Shown here: piece by piece, positions 33,350-41,875 of the stretch
Position numbering within the stretch: the stretch's first letter is position 1
How the letters are laid out: every line of letters starts with the position of its first letter
Assembly (NCBI GenBank): GCA_964244885.1
Contig: CAXTKD010000008.1
Location: 81,630 to 145,629, forward strand
Reading direction: 5' to 3'
Length of the DNA: 64,000 nucleotides
Source of the DNA: CAXTKD01 sp964244885
GTDB taxonomy: Bacteria > Pseudomonadota > Alphaproteobacteria > Sphingomonadales > Sphingomonadaceae
Notes under the pieces: generated by a model
The model's database searches: none
What the model saw: only the letters and a program-made list of their open reading frames with translations
Told to the model about the DNA's origin: nothing
Translations under genes and position numbers: made by a program

Positions 33350-33399
33350 AAAAGGCGCGTAGAGAGCAGGGCCGCCGCGCCGCTGTTTATCGTTTGGAG

Positions 33400-33548
33400 C
33401 TCCCTATTATTCCGTTCAGAGCTCCCTGTTATCGACCGAAAGGTTTAGCGGATTCTGGCTGTTAATCGCGAGTCTGCGGGGACTGGAGCCCTCCAGCGGC
33501 CCGTTTGAACAGGGAGGCGCTCCCTGTATTTCTCGTGATAACAGGGAG
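33400..33548. repeat. cluster of five CTCCCTGTTAT-type repeats
   Basis: Copies: CTCCCTATTAT 33400-33410 (+), CTCCCTGTTAT 33422-33432 (+), GAACAGGGAG 33507-33516 (-), CTCCCTGTATT 33520-33530 (+), ATAACAGGGAG 33538-33548 (-). The first two are spaced 22 bp apart; the last two form an inverted pair. The stretch 33350-33718 has no gene. Such clustered short repeats suggest recombinase or accessory-protein binding sites of the lost integrative element; replication iterons are another possibility. Confidence 0.55.
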
Positions 33549-33718
33549 AATCCGCACCGGCCGAAATCGCCCGGAGACGCAGGGCCAAAATAGGCTGGAA
33601 GGAAGCGACTATCGGTGCTCCCCGTGGCCTGTTGCAAACTGGATTCTGGGCAAATTGTCCCGCCAGTTGCGGCGCTTGGCCGCCCGGCATCTGGCTAGAG
33701 ATAAGTTAGCTGGACTGG

Positions 33719-33752
33719 CTGGCGGTCGAAACAGGATTCGAACACAAGGTAC
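33719..33752. other. decayed copy of the tRNA-Ser 3' end (att-like site)
   Basis: CTGGCGG, then GGATTCGAAC, then GGTAC, at the same spacing as in the 3' end of the tRNA-Ser gene at 33942-33975; 24 of 34 positions agree. A partial copy of a tRNA 3' end next to the intact tRNA and beside a recombinase remnant is what an old tRNA-targeted integration leaves. The poor match in the acceptor strand means it may also be chance or a broken tRNA. Confidence 0.4.
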
Positions 33753-33941
33753 TGTTCCAATCAGGTAACCTCCGGAAGTCTGGGCACTTCCTTCCGGCCA
33801 ATTTTGGCCGGGGACGAATTTTGGGGATTCGGCCTGTTTTTCGGATTTTCAGGGAAATTTGTGGCTGGTCGGTGCGGATCGGATTTTGGAAAATTGATCC
33901 GGTATCGTCTCCGAAAAAACAGAGACTTTTCAACGGACTAG

Positions 33942-34032
<91 letters not shown>

Positions 34033-34181
34033 GCGCCGCCGCGGGCATGCCCTGGCTCAGTCGAAGGCGGGCCTATAAGGCAAGCGCCGCCGATTGCAAA
34101 GCGCGGGTGGACCTGTAATTGCCGTGGCCACGTTCTATATATCGGCAGTGTCAGCTGCGAAGGAGCGAGGACCGCGTGACG

Positions 34182-34538
34182 ATGAACGAGCAGCCGGAAA
34201 CGCCCTTGGGCGTCGAGATGCGGATGGCGACCTTTCGCCTCGGCGAGGTCGTGCGTCATCGGCTGTTCCCGTTTCGCGGCGTGATCTTCGACGTCGATCC
34301 CGAGTTCGCCAATTCGGACGAATGGTGGGAGTCGATTCCTGAGGATATCCGGCCGTCGAAGCAGCAGCCGTTCTACCATCTGCTCGCGGAGAACGACGAG
34401 GCGGCCTATGTCGCCTATGTCAGCCAGCAGAATCTTGTGCGGGACGACAGCGGCACGCCGGTCGCGCATCCCGCGATCAAGTCGATGTTCGAGCGCAAGA
34501 AGGGCAATTACGTCCTGAAGCGGGAGCACGCCAACTAG
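34182..34538 (+). CDS. hspQ: heat shock protein HspQ / YccV-like hemimethylated-DNA-binding family
   Basis: A 118-residue protein with the HspQ core: FRLGEVVRHRLFPFRGVIFDVDPEFANSDEWW, QPFYHLLAENDEAAYVAYVSQQNLV, and the C-terminal HPAIKSMFE. In Enterobacteria HspQ stimulates Lon-dependent proteolysis and was first described as binding hemimethylated oriC. ATG 34182 was used; a GTG two codons earlier (34176) is equally close to the AAGGAGCGAGG ribosome-binding region. It is a monocistronic core gene directly beside tRNA-Ser, with a MITE 15 nt after its stop. Confidence 0.9.
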   Translation: MNEQPETPLGVEMRMATFRLGEVVRHRLFPFRGVIFDVDPEFANSDEWWESIPEDIRPSKQQPFYHLLAENDEAAYVAYVSQQNLVRDDSGTPVAHPAIKSMFERKKGNYVLKREHAN

Positions 34539-34553
34539 GTTCTGGACTCATAA

Positions 34554-34733
34554 GGTTGTTGGCAGATTAAATTGGCGATCATTCCCGGATCTGGTTAGCC
34601 GATCCTGATTCATGGATTATTACTTTCGTGGTCCACTTCCGTTCTGCTTGTCTATTTGCAAAATACCAATACTCGGATTTCTTCAATCCTCGGGCCGCGA
34701 ACGAACCAATACCGGGTTAGTTTGACAATAACC
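34554..34733 (+). repeat. MITE copy 4 (about 180 bp)
   Basis: Left end GGTTGTTGGCAGATTAAATTGG at 34554 and right end GGTTAGTTTGACAATAACC up to 34733 are diverged forms of the ends of copy 3. Inner blocks such as CTGGTTAGCCGATCC and GCGAACGAACCAATACCGGG also align. It lies on the core side of tRNA-Ser, between hspQ and divK, so the family has spread outside the island. It may act as a transcription terminator for both convergent genes. Confidence 0.65.
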
Positions 34734-34810
34734 AAGACTGATCAAGGCCGGCGGGAAACCAGGGCGGGAAGGTATTTACACGCTCGGTTGGAAGGATGCG
34801 GCCGTTCGTT

Positions 34811-35173
34811 TCAGATGAAGGCGGCGATGGTCTCGATGAAGCGCGCCATCGAGATCGGCTTCGAGACATAGGCTTCGCAGCCGCCGGCGCGGATGCGATC
34901 CTCGTCTCCCTTCATCGCGAAGGCAGTGATCGCGATCACCGGGATCGACTTGAGCTCGTCGTCGGCCTTCAGTCGCTGAGTGACCTCCAATCCCGAGATG
35001 TCGGGCAGCTGGATGTCCATCAGGATCAGGTCCGGCCGTCGCTCACGCGCCAGCTCGACGACGCCGCCGCCTTCGCGGGCGCTGATCGTCGCATAGCCAT
35101 GCGCTTCGAGAAGATCGCAGAATAGCTTCATGTTGAGGTCGTTGTCTTCGACGACCAGCACCGTCTTGCTCAT
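34811..35173 (-). CDS. divK: cell-cycle response regulator DivK
   Basis: A 120-residue single-domain receiver beginning MSKTVLVVEDNDLNMKLF, with phospho-Asp53 in LILMDIQLPDISGLEV, and AFAMKGDEDRI...YVSKPIS. Length, the N-terminus and Asp53 match DivK, which in alphaproteobacteria controls DivJ/PleC signalling and CtrA activity. ATG 35173 was preferred to an upstream Met 6 codons earlier because it gives the standard DivK N-terminus. PleD, its usual neighbour, does not follow here; the end of the gene faces a MITE. It is transcribed divergently from the DUF3572 gene. Confidence 0.88.
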   Translation of the reverse strand: MSKTVLVVEDNDLNMKLFCDLLEAHGYATISAREGGGVVELARERRPDLILMDIQLPDISGLEVTQRLKADDELKSIPVIAITAFAMKGDEDRIRAGGCEAYVSKPISMARFIETIAAFI

Positions 35174-35265
35174 GCGCGAAGCGCACTCCATTTGCGTCGC
35201 CCTCCGCCACGGCTATGAGAGCCGCGCCGGACCGCGATGCGCGCCCCCAAAAACGTTCTTACAAC

Positions 35266-35544
35266 ATGCCAATCCGAAAAGACGACACCGAAATGGACCG
35301 AATATTCGCGGAGACTTTGGCGCTGCGGGCGCTGGCTCAAATCGTCGGCGACCCGGCGCTTGGGCCAAGGCTGCTGGACCTTACGGGGCTCGACGCCGCG
35401 GGCCTGCGCGCCCGTGCCGCCGAGCCGGCGGTTCTTGCCGCGACGCTCGATTTTCTCGCCGGGCACGAGCCGAGCCTGATCGCCTGCGCCTCGGCGCTCG
35501 ACATCGCCCCCGCGACACTCGTCGCCGCCCGAGAGGCGCTATGA
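35266..35544 (+). CDS. DUF3572 family protein
   Basis: A small helical protein of about 92 residues: LALRALAQIVGDPALGPRLLDLTGLDAAGLRARAAEPAVLAATLDFLAGHEPSLIACASALDIAP. This is the DUF3572 pattern seen next to divK in many alphaproteobacteria. Function is unknown. ATG 35266 was chosen; ATG 35293 would also keep the domain. Its stop overlaps the next start (ATGA), so it is co-translated with the HAD-like gene. Confidence 0.75.
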   Translation: MPIRKDDTEMDRIFAETLALRALAQIVGDPALGPRLLDLTGLDAAGLRARAAEPAVLAATLDFLAGHEPSLIACASALDIAPATLVAAREAL

Positions 35545-36149
35545 CCGACCGTCCGCTGATCATCTCAGACTGCGACGAGGTGCTGCTGCACTTCGTCTCG
35601 CCGTTCGCCAATTATCTGTCGGTCCAGCACGAGATGGACATGGTGCTCGAAACCTTCTCGCTCGCCGACAGCGTCCGCCATCGCGCGACCGGCGAGCCGG
35701 TCGGCCAGGCGGCGATCTGGTCGCTGCTCGACAGCTTCTTCGAGACGCATATCGCGACGCAATATCCGGTCGCTGGCGCCGTCGAGGCGCTGCGGGCGCT
35801 CTCCGAGATTGCCGACATCGTCGTGCTCACCAACGTCAAGGACGCGATTCAGGCGCCACGCCTCGAGGAGCTTCGGCGGCACGGCATGGACTATCCGGTC
35901 CATTGCAACCAGGGCGGCAAGGGCGAGGCGGTGGCGAGGCTGATCGAGGGCCGCACAGGGTCCGTGGTTTTCGTCGACGACCTGCCGCCGCAGCACAGTT
36001 CGGTGAAAAAACACGCGCCGCAAGTTCATTGCCTGCACTTCGTCGGCGAGCCGGCGCTTCAGGCGATGATTCCAGCGGCGCCCGACGCCGATGCGCGGAT
36101 CGATGACTGGCCGAACGCGCTCGCGCACATCCGGCGGGTGATCGGTTGA
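35541..36149 (+). CDS. HAD-like hydrolase
   Basis: A 202-residue protein of HAD-superfamily type: motif I ISDCDEVLLHF near the N-terminus (Asp-x-Asp-like), motif II VVLTNVKDA, motif III Lys in QGGKGEAVARL and motif IV VFVDDLPPQH with paired acids. A cap region of about 70 residues sits after motif I. Many alphaproteobacteria have this protein next to divK and DUF3572. It probably hydrolyses a phosphoester, but the substrate is not known. ATG 35541 overlaps the DUF3572 stop; the frame also extends upstream but that part crosses two other genes. Confidence 0.78.
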   Translation: MTDRPLIISDCDEVLLHFVSPFANYLSVQHEMDMVLETFSLADSVRHRATGEPVGQAAIWSLLDSFFETHIATQYPVAGAVEALRALSEIADIVVLTNVKDAIQAPRLEELRRHGMDYPVHCNQGGKGEAVARLIEGRTGSVVFVDDLPPQHSSVKKHAPQVHCLHFVGEPALQAMIPAAPDADARIDDWPNALAHIRRVIG

Positions 36150-36188
36150 GCCTTGCGCTTTCGCGGGCAGGATGATCAAGAAGCGGGC

Positions 36189-36644
36189 ATGACAATCGAC
36201 GACAAGCTTCGCGCCGCCGGAATCGAGCTGCCCAGCGCGGCGCCGCCCGCCGCCAATTACGTGCCGACCGTGATCGCGGGCGGCCTGCTCCACATCTCCG
36301 GCCAAATCCCGTTTCGCGATGGCGTGCTGGTCAAGGGCCGCCTTGGCGAGGACATGGGGGTCGAGGAGGGCAAGGCGACGGCGCGGCTCTGCGGCATCGG
36401 CCTGCTCGCGCAGATGAAGGCGGCGCTTGGGGACCTCGGCCGCGTGACGCGAGTCGTCAAGCTCGGCGTGTTCGTGTCGTCGACGCCGGGTTTCACCGAC
36501 CACCCCGAGGTCGCCAACGGCGCGTCGGACCTGATGGTCGAGATCTTCGGCGAGGCGGGGCGCCATGCGCGCTCTGCGGTCGGCGTCGCGGCGCTGCCGC
36601 GCGGCGTCGCGGTCGAGGTCGACGCGATCATCGCCGTCTCATGA
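36189..36644 (+). CDS. RidA family (YjgF/YER057c/UK114) protein
   Basis: A 151-residue Rid protein of the longer subgroup: IELPSAAPPAANYVPTVIAGGLLHISGQIPFRDG, GIGLLAQMKAALGDLGRV, KLGVFVSSTPGFTDHPEVANGASDLMVEIFGE, and RSAVGVAALPRGVAVEVDAIIAV. The arginine in HARSAVG matches the position that in active RidA binds the imine/enamine carboxylate. Such enzymes hydrolyse reactive 2-aminoacrylate-type intermediates. The gene follows the HAD gene by 39 nt and its stop overlaps the GDPD start (ATGA). Confidence 0.88.
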   Translation: MTIDDKLRAAGIELPSAAPPAANYVPTVIAGGLLHISGQIPFRDGVLVKGRLGEDMGVEEGKATARLCGIGLLAQMKAALGDLGRVTRVVKLGVFVSSTPGFTDHPEVANGASDLMVEIFGEAGRHARSAVGVAALPRGVAVEVDAIIAVS

Positions 36645-37396
36645 TCTGGCCCACCCTCGACACCGACGAGCGGGTGCTGAAATTCCTGAAGCGCCAGCCG
36701 TTCGCGCATCGCGGGCTGCATGACGTGTCGCTCGGGATTCCGGAGAACAGCATCGCGGCCTTCGACCGGGCGATCGAGGCGGGCTGGGGCATCGAACTCG
36801 ACGTACGGCTGACGGTCGAAGGCGACACCGTGGTCTTCCACGACGCGACGCTCGACCGGCTGACCGAGGCGCGCGGGCCGCTCGACAAATATACCCGCAT
36901 CCAGCTGGAGCGGATCAAGCTGTCGAACGGGGAGACGATCAGCACGCTGGCGAACGTGCTGCTGCACATTCGCGGCCGGGTGCCGGTGTTGATCGAGGCC
37001 AAGGTCGACAACAACAACTACCAGCCTCTGTGCTTCTCGATTCGGCGCGCGATGGAGGGCTATCGCGGGCCGGCAGCCGTGATGTCGTTCAACCCGAACC
37101 TGCCCGGCTGGTTCGCGCGCCACCAGGTGAAGATCATCCGCGGCCTCGTGATGACCGAGGAAGAGCGGAAACCCATGAGCAAGTGGGACGTGCGCCGCCG
37201 CGTCAAGCGCCAGCTGTCGGTGTGGCGGGCGAAGCCTCATTTCATCGCCTATGACGTCAACAAGCTTCCGTCGTCGTTCGTCGAGGAGGCGCGGGGGCAG
37301 ATGCCGATCCTGACCTGGACGGTGCGTGACGAGACGCAACGCGACCTCGCCGCGAAATACGCCGACCAGATCATCTTCGAGACGGCCGCCGCCTGA
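36641..37396 (+). CDS. glycerophosphodiester phosphodiesterase family protein
   Basis: The 251-residue protein has the GDPD TIM-barrel motifs: PFAHRGLHD (catalytic His), PENSIAAFDRAIEAGWGIELDVRLTVEGDTVVFHDATLDRLT (metal-binding Glu/Asp and second His), VLIEAKVD and the closing TWTVRDE. It hydrolyses glycerophosphodiesters to glycerol-3-phosphate and an alcohol. There is no signal peptide, so it is cytosolic. The start overlaps the RidA stop, and the GNAT-like gene follows by 7 nt, so the run DUF3572-HAD-RidA-GDPD-GNAT looks like one operon. Confidence 0.9.
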   Translation: MIWPTLDTDERVLKFLKRQPFAHRGLHDVSLGIPENSIAAFDRAIEAGWGIELDVRLTVEGDTVVFHDATLDRLTEARGPLDKYTRIQLERIKLSNGETISTLANVLLHIRGRVPVLIEAKVDNNNYQPLCFSIRRAMEGYRGPAAVMSFNPNLPGWFARHQVKIIRGLVMTEEERKPMSKWDVRRRVKRQLSVWRAKPHFIAYDVNKLPSSFVEEARGQMPILTWTVRDETQRDLAAKYADQIIFETAAA

Positions 37397-37403
37397 AACC
37401 CGG

Positions 37404-38534
37404 ATGACCCAGACGGTGCGTATCGCGGCCGGCGGCGCGAAGTCGGTCGGGGCGGAGGACTGGGATGCCTGCGCCGGAACGGTCAACCCCTTCGCGCGTC
37501 ACGCTTTTTTCAGCGCGCTCGAGGATTCGGGGAGCGCGATCGTCGAGACGGGCTGGCAGCCGATCCACCTGATCGTCGACGGCGCCGACGGCAGGCCGGC
37601 GGGAATCGCGCCGGGCTACGCCAAGTCGCACAGCCAGGGCGAATATGTTTTCGACCACGCTTGGGCGGACGCCTTCGAGCGGGCGGGCGGGCGCTATTAT
37701 CCCAAGCTCCAAATGGCGGTGCCGTTCACGCCCGCCACGGGTCCGCGCCTGCTGCTGCGCGAGGAGAGCGCCGCGGCGGCGCTGATTGCGGGGGCGGAGG
37801 CGGCGGTGGCGCAATACGGCCTGTCCTCGTCGCACGCGACCTTCATCGCGCCCGAGCAGGTGCCGCTGTTCGAGGCGGCGGGCTGGCTCATCCGCCTCGG
37901 CGAGCAGTTCCACTGGTTCAACGATGGCTATGCGACGTTCGACGACTTTCTCGCGGCCTTGGCGTCGCGGAAGCGCAAGGCGATCCGCAAGGAGCGCGCC
38001 TCGGCGCTCGACGGCGTCACGGTCGAGAAGCTGTCCGGCGCCGCGATCACCGAGGCGCACTGGGACCTGTTCTGGCGGTTCTACCAAGACACCGGCTCGC
38101 GGAAATGGGGCCGCCCCTATCTGACCCGCGCCTTCTTCTCGCTGGTGTCCGAGCGGATGGGCGACGACGTGCTGCTCTTCCTCGCCAGGCGCGGCGGCCG
38201 CGCCATCGCCGGCGCGCTCAACTTCGTCGGGGAGGACGCGCTCTATGGGCGTTACTGGGGTTGCACCGAGGACGTGCCCAATCTCCATTTCGAGCTCTGC
38301 TATTATCAGGCGATCGAGGAGGCCATCGCGCGTGGCCTGTCGCGGGTCGAAGCGGGAGCGCAGGGGCCCCACAAGCTGGCGAGGGGCTATCAGCCGGTCG
38401 CGACTTTCTCGGCGCATTTCATCGCCAACCCCGGCTTGCGGCGCGCGGTGGCCGGGTTCCTGGAGCAGGAACGCGCCGCCGTAAACCGCGACATCGAGGC
38501 GCTCGGCGAGATGACGCCGTTCAGGAAGGGTTGA
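37404..38534 (+). CDS. GNAT-fold N-acyltransferase (COG3146 / FemAB-like)
   Basis: A 376-residue protein with two GNAT-like halves: N-terminal NPFARHAFFSALEDSGSAIVETGWQPIHL, YPKLQMAVPFTPATGPRLLLR, FHWFNDGYATFDDFLAALASRKRKAIRKERA, and the C-terminal LFLARRGGRAIAGALNFVGEDALYGRYWGC with FELCYYQAIEEAI and GAQGPHKLARGYQP. This is the 'peptidogalycan biosynthesis/recognition' group of uncharacterised GNAT proteins. The true acyl acceptor is unknown; an aminoacyl or acyl transfer to a cell-envelope component is plausible. It starts 7 nt after GDPD and ends against a palindromic repeat. Confidence 0.82.
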   Translation: MTQTVRIAAGGAKSVGAEDWDACAGTVNPFARHAFFSALEDSGSAIVETGWQPIHLIVDGADGRPAGIAPGYAKSHSQGEYVFDHAWADAFERAGGRYYPKLQMAVPFTPATGPRLLLREESAAAALIAGAEAAVAQYGLSSSHATFIAPEQVPLFEAAGWLIRLGEQFHWFNDGYATFDDFLAALASRKRKAIRKERASALDGVTVEKLSGAAITEAHWDLFWRFYQDTGSRKWGRPYLTRAFFSLVSERMGDDVLLFLARRGGRAIAGALNFVGEDALYGRYWGCTEDVPNLHFELCYYQAIEEAIARGLSRVEAGAQGPHKLARGYQPVATFSAHFIANPGLRRAVAGFLEQERAAVNRDIEALGEMTPFRKG

Positions 38535-38543
38535 TCCAAAAAC

Positions 38544-38609
38544 CGTCATCCCGGCAAAAGCCCGGACCCAGGCATCGTACCGGAATGTCCAGCTTTCGCC
38601 GGGACGACG
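38544..38609. repeat. palindromic intergenic repeat between convergent genes
   Basis: CGTCATCCCGGC (38544-38555) and GCCGGGACGACG (38598-38609) are inverse with one mismatch, with further inner complementarity (AAAGCCCGG / TTTCGCCGGG). This is the common alphaproteobacterial 'GTCATCCCGGC' dispersed repeat. Lying between two convergent genes it may act as a bidirectional terminator. Confidence 0.6.
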
Positions 38610-38613
38610 AGGC

Positions 38614-39684
38614 TTATCTGGAGCGCTTCCGCCGCAACCCCAGCACCACCGCGCCCATGCCGAACAGACCGAGCGTCGCGGGTTCGGGGACGGCGTCCGC
38701 CTGCACGACCGGAATGTCGCGCAGCGTGCCGGTGAACAGCGTGTTGGCGCCGCCGCCGTTCATCATCGTGTGCATCTCGAGGCTGGTCGCGCCGCCGCCC
38801 ATGCCGCCCAAGGACGCGGCGATCAGCGTGCCGTTGAACCCGCCGTAGCTCGCGGTCACCGCCGCCTTGGGCGCCAGCACCGTGCCGGTGACCGAGCCAT
38901 CGAAGTTCAAGGTCGTCGCCTCGTAGAAATTCCAGATCACATGCTCGGCGGCGATTCCGCCGGTCAGGTTGAAGCCGGTGTTGATGATGTTGGCGCTGGC
39001 GCCCGAGACGTTGATCACCACCGTCGCGCCGGCCTCGGCATTGATGTTGTAGCCGCTGGTCGCGGCGGCGACCGTCGAGGCGGAGACGTTGAACGCCTTA
39101 ACGCCCGTGCCCGGCGTCGCGTTGAAATAGGCCTGCGAATATTGGTAGAGCGCCGCCGGATCGGCGGCGTTCACCTGCGCCAGCGACAGGTTCTTCAAGT
39201 TCTGGAACTCGGCGGCGAAGTTGATCGGCACCGTCGTCACGCCCTGCACCGGCGTGAACGGGTAATAGGCCGCGCCGCTGTACGTCGTGCCGTAGCGCAC
39301 CCCGGTCGGGCCCGAGCCCGACGACAGCGTGACCGCGCCATTGGCCGAGATCGTCCCCGACACCGTCGGGTTGGTGTAGGTGACGTTGCCGCCGGCGATG
39401 ATGTTGCCGGTGACCGAGCCGTTGGTGTCGGTGAAGTTGCCGCCGACGATGATGTTGTTGCCGGCGCCCGCCTTGTCGGCGAGGCTCATGCCGGTGGCGG
39501 TCAGATTGCCGCCGACCGCCATTTTGCCCTGCACGTCGCTGTTCTGGTAGCTGACGTTGCCAAGGATGAACTCGTTGTAGCCCGCGGCGATGCCGAGAAC
39601 CGCGCCCTCGGCGGCGCTGCCGAGGCTCGCCAGGGCGAGCGCCGCAACGCCCAGCGACACCGTCTTCTTCGTCAACGAGATCAT
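38614..39684 (-). CDS. choice-of-anchor A family protein with PEP-CTERM anchor
   Basis: The 356-residue secreted protein has a signal peptide (KKTVSLGVAALALASLGSAAEGA), then a body of Gly/Asn/Thr-rich beta repeats (GNLTATG, GGNFTDTNGSVTGNIIAGGNVTYTNPTVSG) as in 'choice-of-anchor A' (collagen-binding-like) domains. It ends in VPEPATLGLFGMGAVVLGLRRKRSR, a PEP-CTERM signal of Pro-Glu-Pro, a hydrophobic helix and an Arg-rich tail. That signal is processed by exosortase and is tied to exopolysaccharide producers. ATG 39684 gives the clean signal peptide; an upstream start is unlikely. Bases 39685-39965, between it and leuA, hold no gene. Confidence 0.88.
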   Translation of the reverse strand: MISLTKKTVSLGVAALALASLGSAAEGAVLGIAAGYNEFILGNVSYQNSDVQGKMAVGGNLTATGMSLADKAGAGNNIIVGGNFTDTNGSVTGNIIAGGNVTYTNPTVSGTISANGAVTLSSGSGPTGVRYGTTYSGAAYYPFTPVQGVTTVPINFAAEFQNLKNLSLAQVNAADPAALYQYSQAYFNATPGTGVKAFNVSASTVAAATSGYNINAEAGATVVINVSGASANIINTGFNLTGGIAAEHVIWNFYEATTLNFDGSVTGTVLAPKAAVTASYGGFNGTLIAASLGGMGGGATSLEMHTMMNGGGANTLFTGTLRDIPVVQADAVPEPATLGLFGMGAVVLGLRRKRSR

Positions 39685-39965
39685 TGGCCGAACCGCCCTG
39701 TTACCTGCTTCGGATCGAAGAGACGATCCGCAAACCCGATGCAAATACGGGCCGGCCCGCCGATAGGATGCATCGGCCCGATAGACTTGGGTAACCACTT
39801 GAGGTTATCAAGGCGTCAATGACGCTCCACGGCGGCCTCTCGCTTCTTCGACTTACGCGCCCTTAGGCGCGCGACCTCGCTCGCCCCGCGCTGGGGTTGG
39901 AGCCGGCGGCGCCTGAGGGACACTCGCCCGAACCGCCAAAATCTGAAATCCGAAAGCCTGATGTC

Positions 39966-41504
39966 ATGACCGATATCGTGAAGATCTTCGACACCACCCT
40001 GCGCGACGGCGAGCAGTCGCCCGGCTGCTCGATGAACCTGGAGGAGAAGCTGCGCGTCGCGGCGCAGCTCGAGGCGCTTGGCGTCGATATCATCGAGGCG
40101 GGGTTCGCCATCGCCTCCGAGGGCGACTTCGAGGCGGTGAGCGAGGTGGCGAAACAGTGCCAGCGCGCGACCGTCGCCAGCCTGGCGCGCGCGGCGCTCG
40201 GCGATATCGACCGCGCCTGGGCGGCGGTCCGACACGCCCGGGCGCCCCGCATCCACAGCTTCATCGCGACCTCGCCGCTCCACATGCGCGCCAAGCTCAA
40301 CATGACGCCGGAGCAGGTGCTGGAGGCGATCCGCGTGACGATCAGCCACGCGCGCAACCTCTGCCCCGACGTCGAGTGGTCGGCGGAGGACGCGACGCGC
40401 TCCGACCCCGACTTCCTGGCGCGCGCCATCGAGACCGCGATCAATGCCGGCGCGACGACGATCAACCTGCCCGATACCGTCGGCTATGCGACGCCCGAGA
40501 CCTACGGCGCGATGTTCAGGGACATGATCGAGCGCGTGCCGAACGCCGACAAGGTGGTGTTCTCGACGCATTGCCACAATGACCTCGGCCTCGCGGTCGC
40601 CAACACGCTCGCGGCGGTGATGGCGGGCGCGCGGCAGGTCGAATCGACGATCAACGGGATCGGCGAGCGCGCGGGCAATGCGGCGGCGGAGGAGATCGCG
40701 ATGGCGCTGAAGGTGCGCCACGACGTGATGCCCTATCGCACCAACATCGTCTCGACCGAGATCACGCGGTCGAGCCGCATGGTCTCGGGCATCACCGGCT
40801 TCCAGGTGCAGCCGAACAAGGCGATCGTCGGCGCCAACGCCTTCGCGCACGAGAGCGGCATCCACCAGGACGGCATGCTCAAGGACCGCGAGACCTATGA
40901 GATCATGACGCCCGAAAGCGTTGGCCTATCCGAAAGCTCGCTGGTGATGGGCAAGCATTCGGGCCGCGCCGCCTTCAAGCAGAAGCTCGAGGACCTGGGC
41001 TATGCGCTGCTCGACAACGAATTCCAGGACGCCTTCAAGCGCTTCAAGGACCTGGCCGACGCCAAGAAGCACGTCTACGACGAGGATATCACCGCGCTCG
41101 TCGACGACGAGGTGCTGCGCGGCCACGACGCGATCCAGGTCGTCGAGGTCGAAGTCTACTGCGGCTCGAACGGCCAGCGCGCGATCCTGACGCTGTCGAT
41201 CGACGGCGCCGACAAGATCGCGGCGTCGAAGGGCAATGGCCCGGTCGATGCGCTGTTCAACTGCGTCCGCCAGCTCGTGCCGCACGATCGCGGCGTGCTC
41301 CAGCTCTACCAGGTCCACGCCGTCTCGGCGGGCACCGACGCGCAGGCGGGGGTAACGGTGGTGCTGGAGGAGGACGGACGGACGGTGCGCGGCCTTGGCA
41401 CCGACGTCGACACGATGGTCGCCTCGGTACGGGCCTACGTCAACGCGCTCAACAAGCTTCAGGTGAAGCGGGGGCGGCATGCGCTGGAGCCGCTGAGCGC
41501 CTAG
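39966..41504 (+). CDS. leuA: 2-isopropylmalate synthase
   Basis: The 512-residue protein has the LeuA signatures: metal/substrate motif FDTTLRDGEQSPG at the N-terminus, HSFIATSPLHMRAKL, NLPDTVGYATPE, STHCHNDLGLAVAN (metal-binding histidines), NGIGERAGNAAAEEI, and HESGIHQDGMLK. A C-terminal leucine-sensing regulatory domain runs from about residue 390 (RGHDAIQVVEVEVYCGS...ALGTDVDTMVASVRAYVNALNK-type end). It condenses acetyl-CoA with 2-oxoisovalerate. ATG 39966 matches the family start. The last 4 bases overlap the convergent vapC stop. Confidence 0.96.
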   Translation: MTDIVKIFDTTLRDGEQSPGCSMNLEEKLRVAAQLEALGVDIIEAGFAIASEGDFEAVSEVAKQCQRATVASLARAALGDIDRAWAAVRHARAPRIHSFIATSPLHMRAKLNMTPEQVLEAIRVTISHARNLCPDVEWSAEDATRSDPDFLARAIETAINAGATTINLPDTVGYATPETYGAMFRDMIERVPNADKVVFSTHCHNDLGLAVANTLAAVMAGARQVESTINGIGERAGNAAAEEIAMALKVRHDVMPYRTNIVSTEITRSSRMVSGITGFQVQPNKAIVGANAFAHESGIHQDGMLKDRETYEIMTPESVGLSESSLVMGKHSGRAAFKQKLEDLGYALLDNEFQDAFKRFKDLADAKKHVYDEDITALVDDEVLRGHDAIQVVEVEVYCGSNGQRAILTLSIDGADKIAASKGNGPVDALFNCVRQLVPHDRGVLQLYQVHAVSAGTDAQAGVTVVLEEDGRTVRGLGTDVDTMVASVRAYVNALNKLQVKRGRHALEPLSA

Positions 41505-41875
41505 CTGTCGGTAGGCGGGGCGGCGATGCCGAGGCGTTCGGCGGCGACCTGGAGTCGCTTGTCCCGCGTCCAAAACGAGGTGCCTTCGCTCAATCGGGCA
41601 GAGGCGAGCAAATGAGCATCGACGTAGCCGATTCCCCGGCCAAATAGAGATTTGGTTTCGATAAACGCCATGACCTCATCGTCTTCGGCGACTTCAGCAA
41701 GCGCGAGGCCGTTCAAGAAGCTAAGGATCGCCTTGCGGTCGCCGAGGGTGCCGACCGCAAGTTCGCCCAAAATGAAGGGGTGCATAAGAACGTCATCACG
41801 GTCGAGCAGGATTGCAAGCCTGTCGTTGCCGCGCGCGAGATGGTCGATCCAGATTGACGTATCGACCAGAATCAT
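41501..41875 (-). CDS. vapC: VapC-type PIN-domain toxin
   Basis: A 124-residue PIN nuclease with the conserved acids in place: Asp5 in MILVDTSIWIDH, Glu38 in ILGELAVG, Asp86 in GYVDAHLLASA and Asp105 in FWTRDKRL. VapC toxins cut tRNA or rRNA. It overlaps the antitoxin by ATGA and its end overlaps the leuA stop by 4 bases, convergent. All catalytic residues are present, so the toxin is probably active. Confidence 0.9.
   Translation of the reverse strand: MILVDTSIWIDHLARGNDRLAILLDRDDVLMHPFILGELAVGTLGDRKAILSFLNGLALAEVAEDDEVMAFIETKSLFGRGIGYVDAHLLASARLSEGTSFWTRDKRLQVAAERLGIAAPPTDS

Noticed and set aside
33400..33548. CRISPR array
   Set aside because: The repeats are 11 bp, occur in both orientations and at unequal spacing, with no cas genes in the window.
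33715..33790. A second tRNA gene
   Set aside because: The T arm does not pair and no anticodon arm can be drawn; it is only similar to the 3' end of the neighbouring tRNA-Ser.
36257..37486. Long leftward open frames across RidA and GDPD (and 35565-36566, 37371-38549)
   Set aside because: They are shadows of genes with clear motifs on the other strand.
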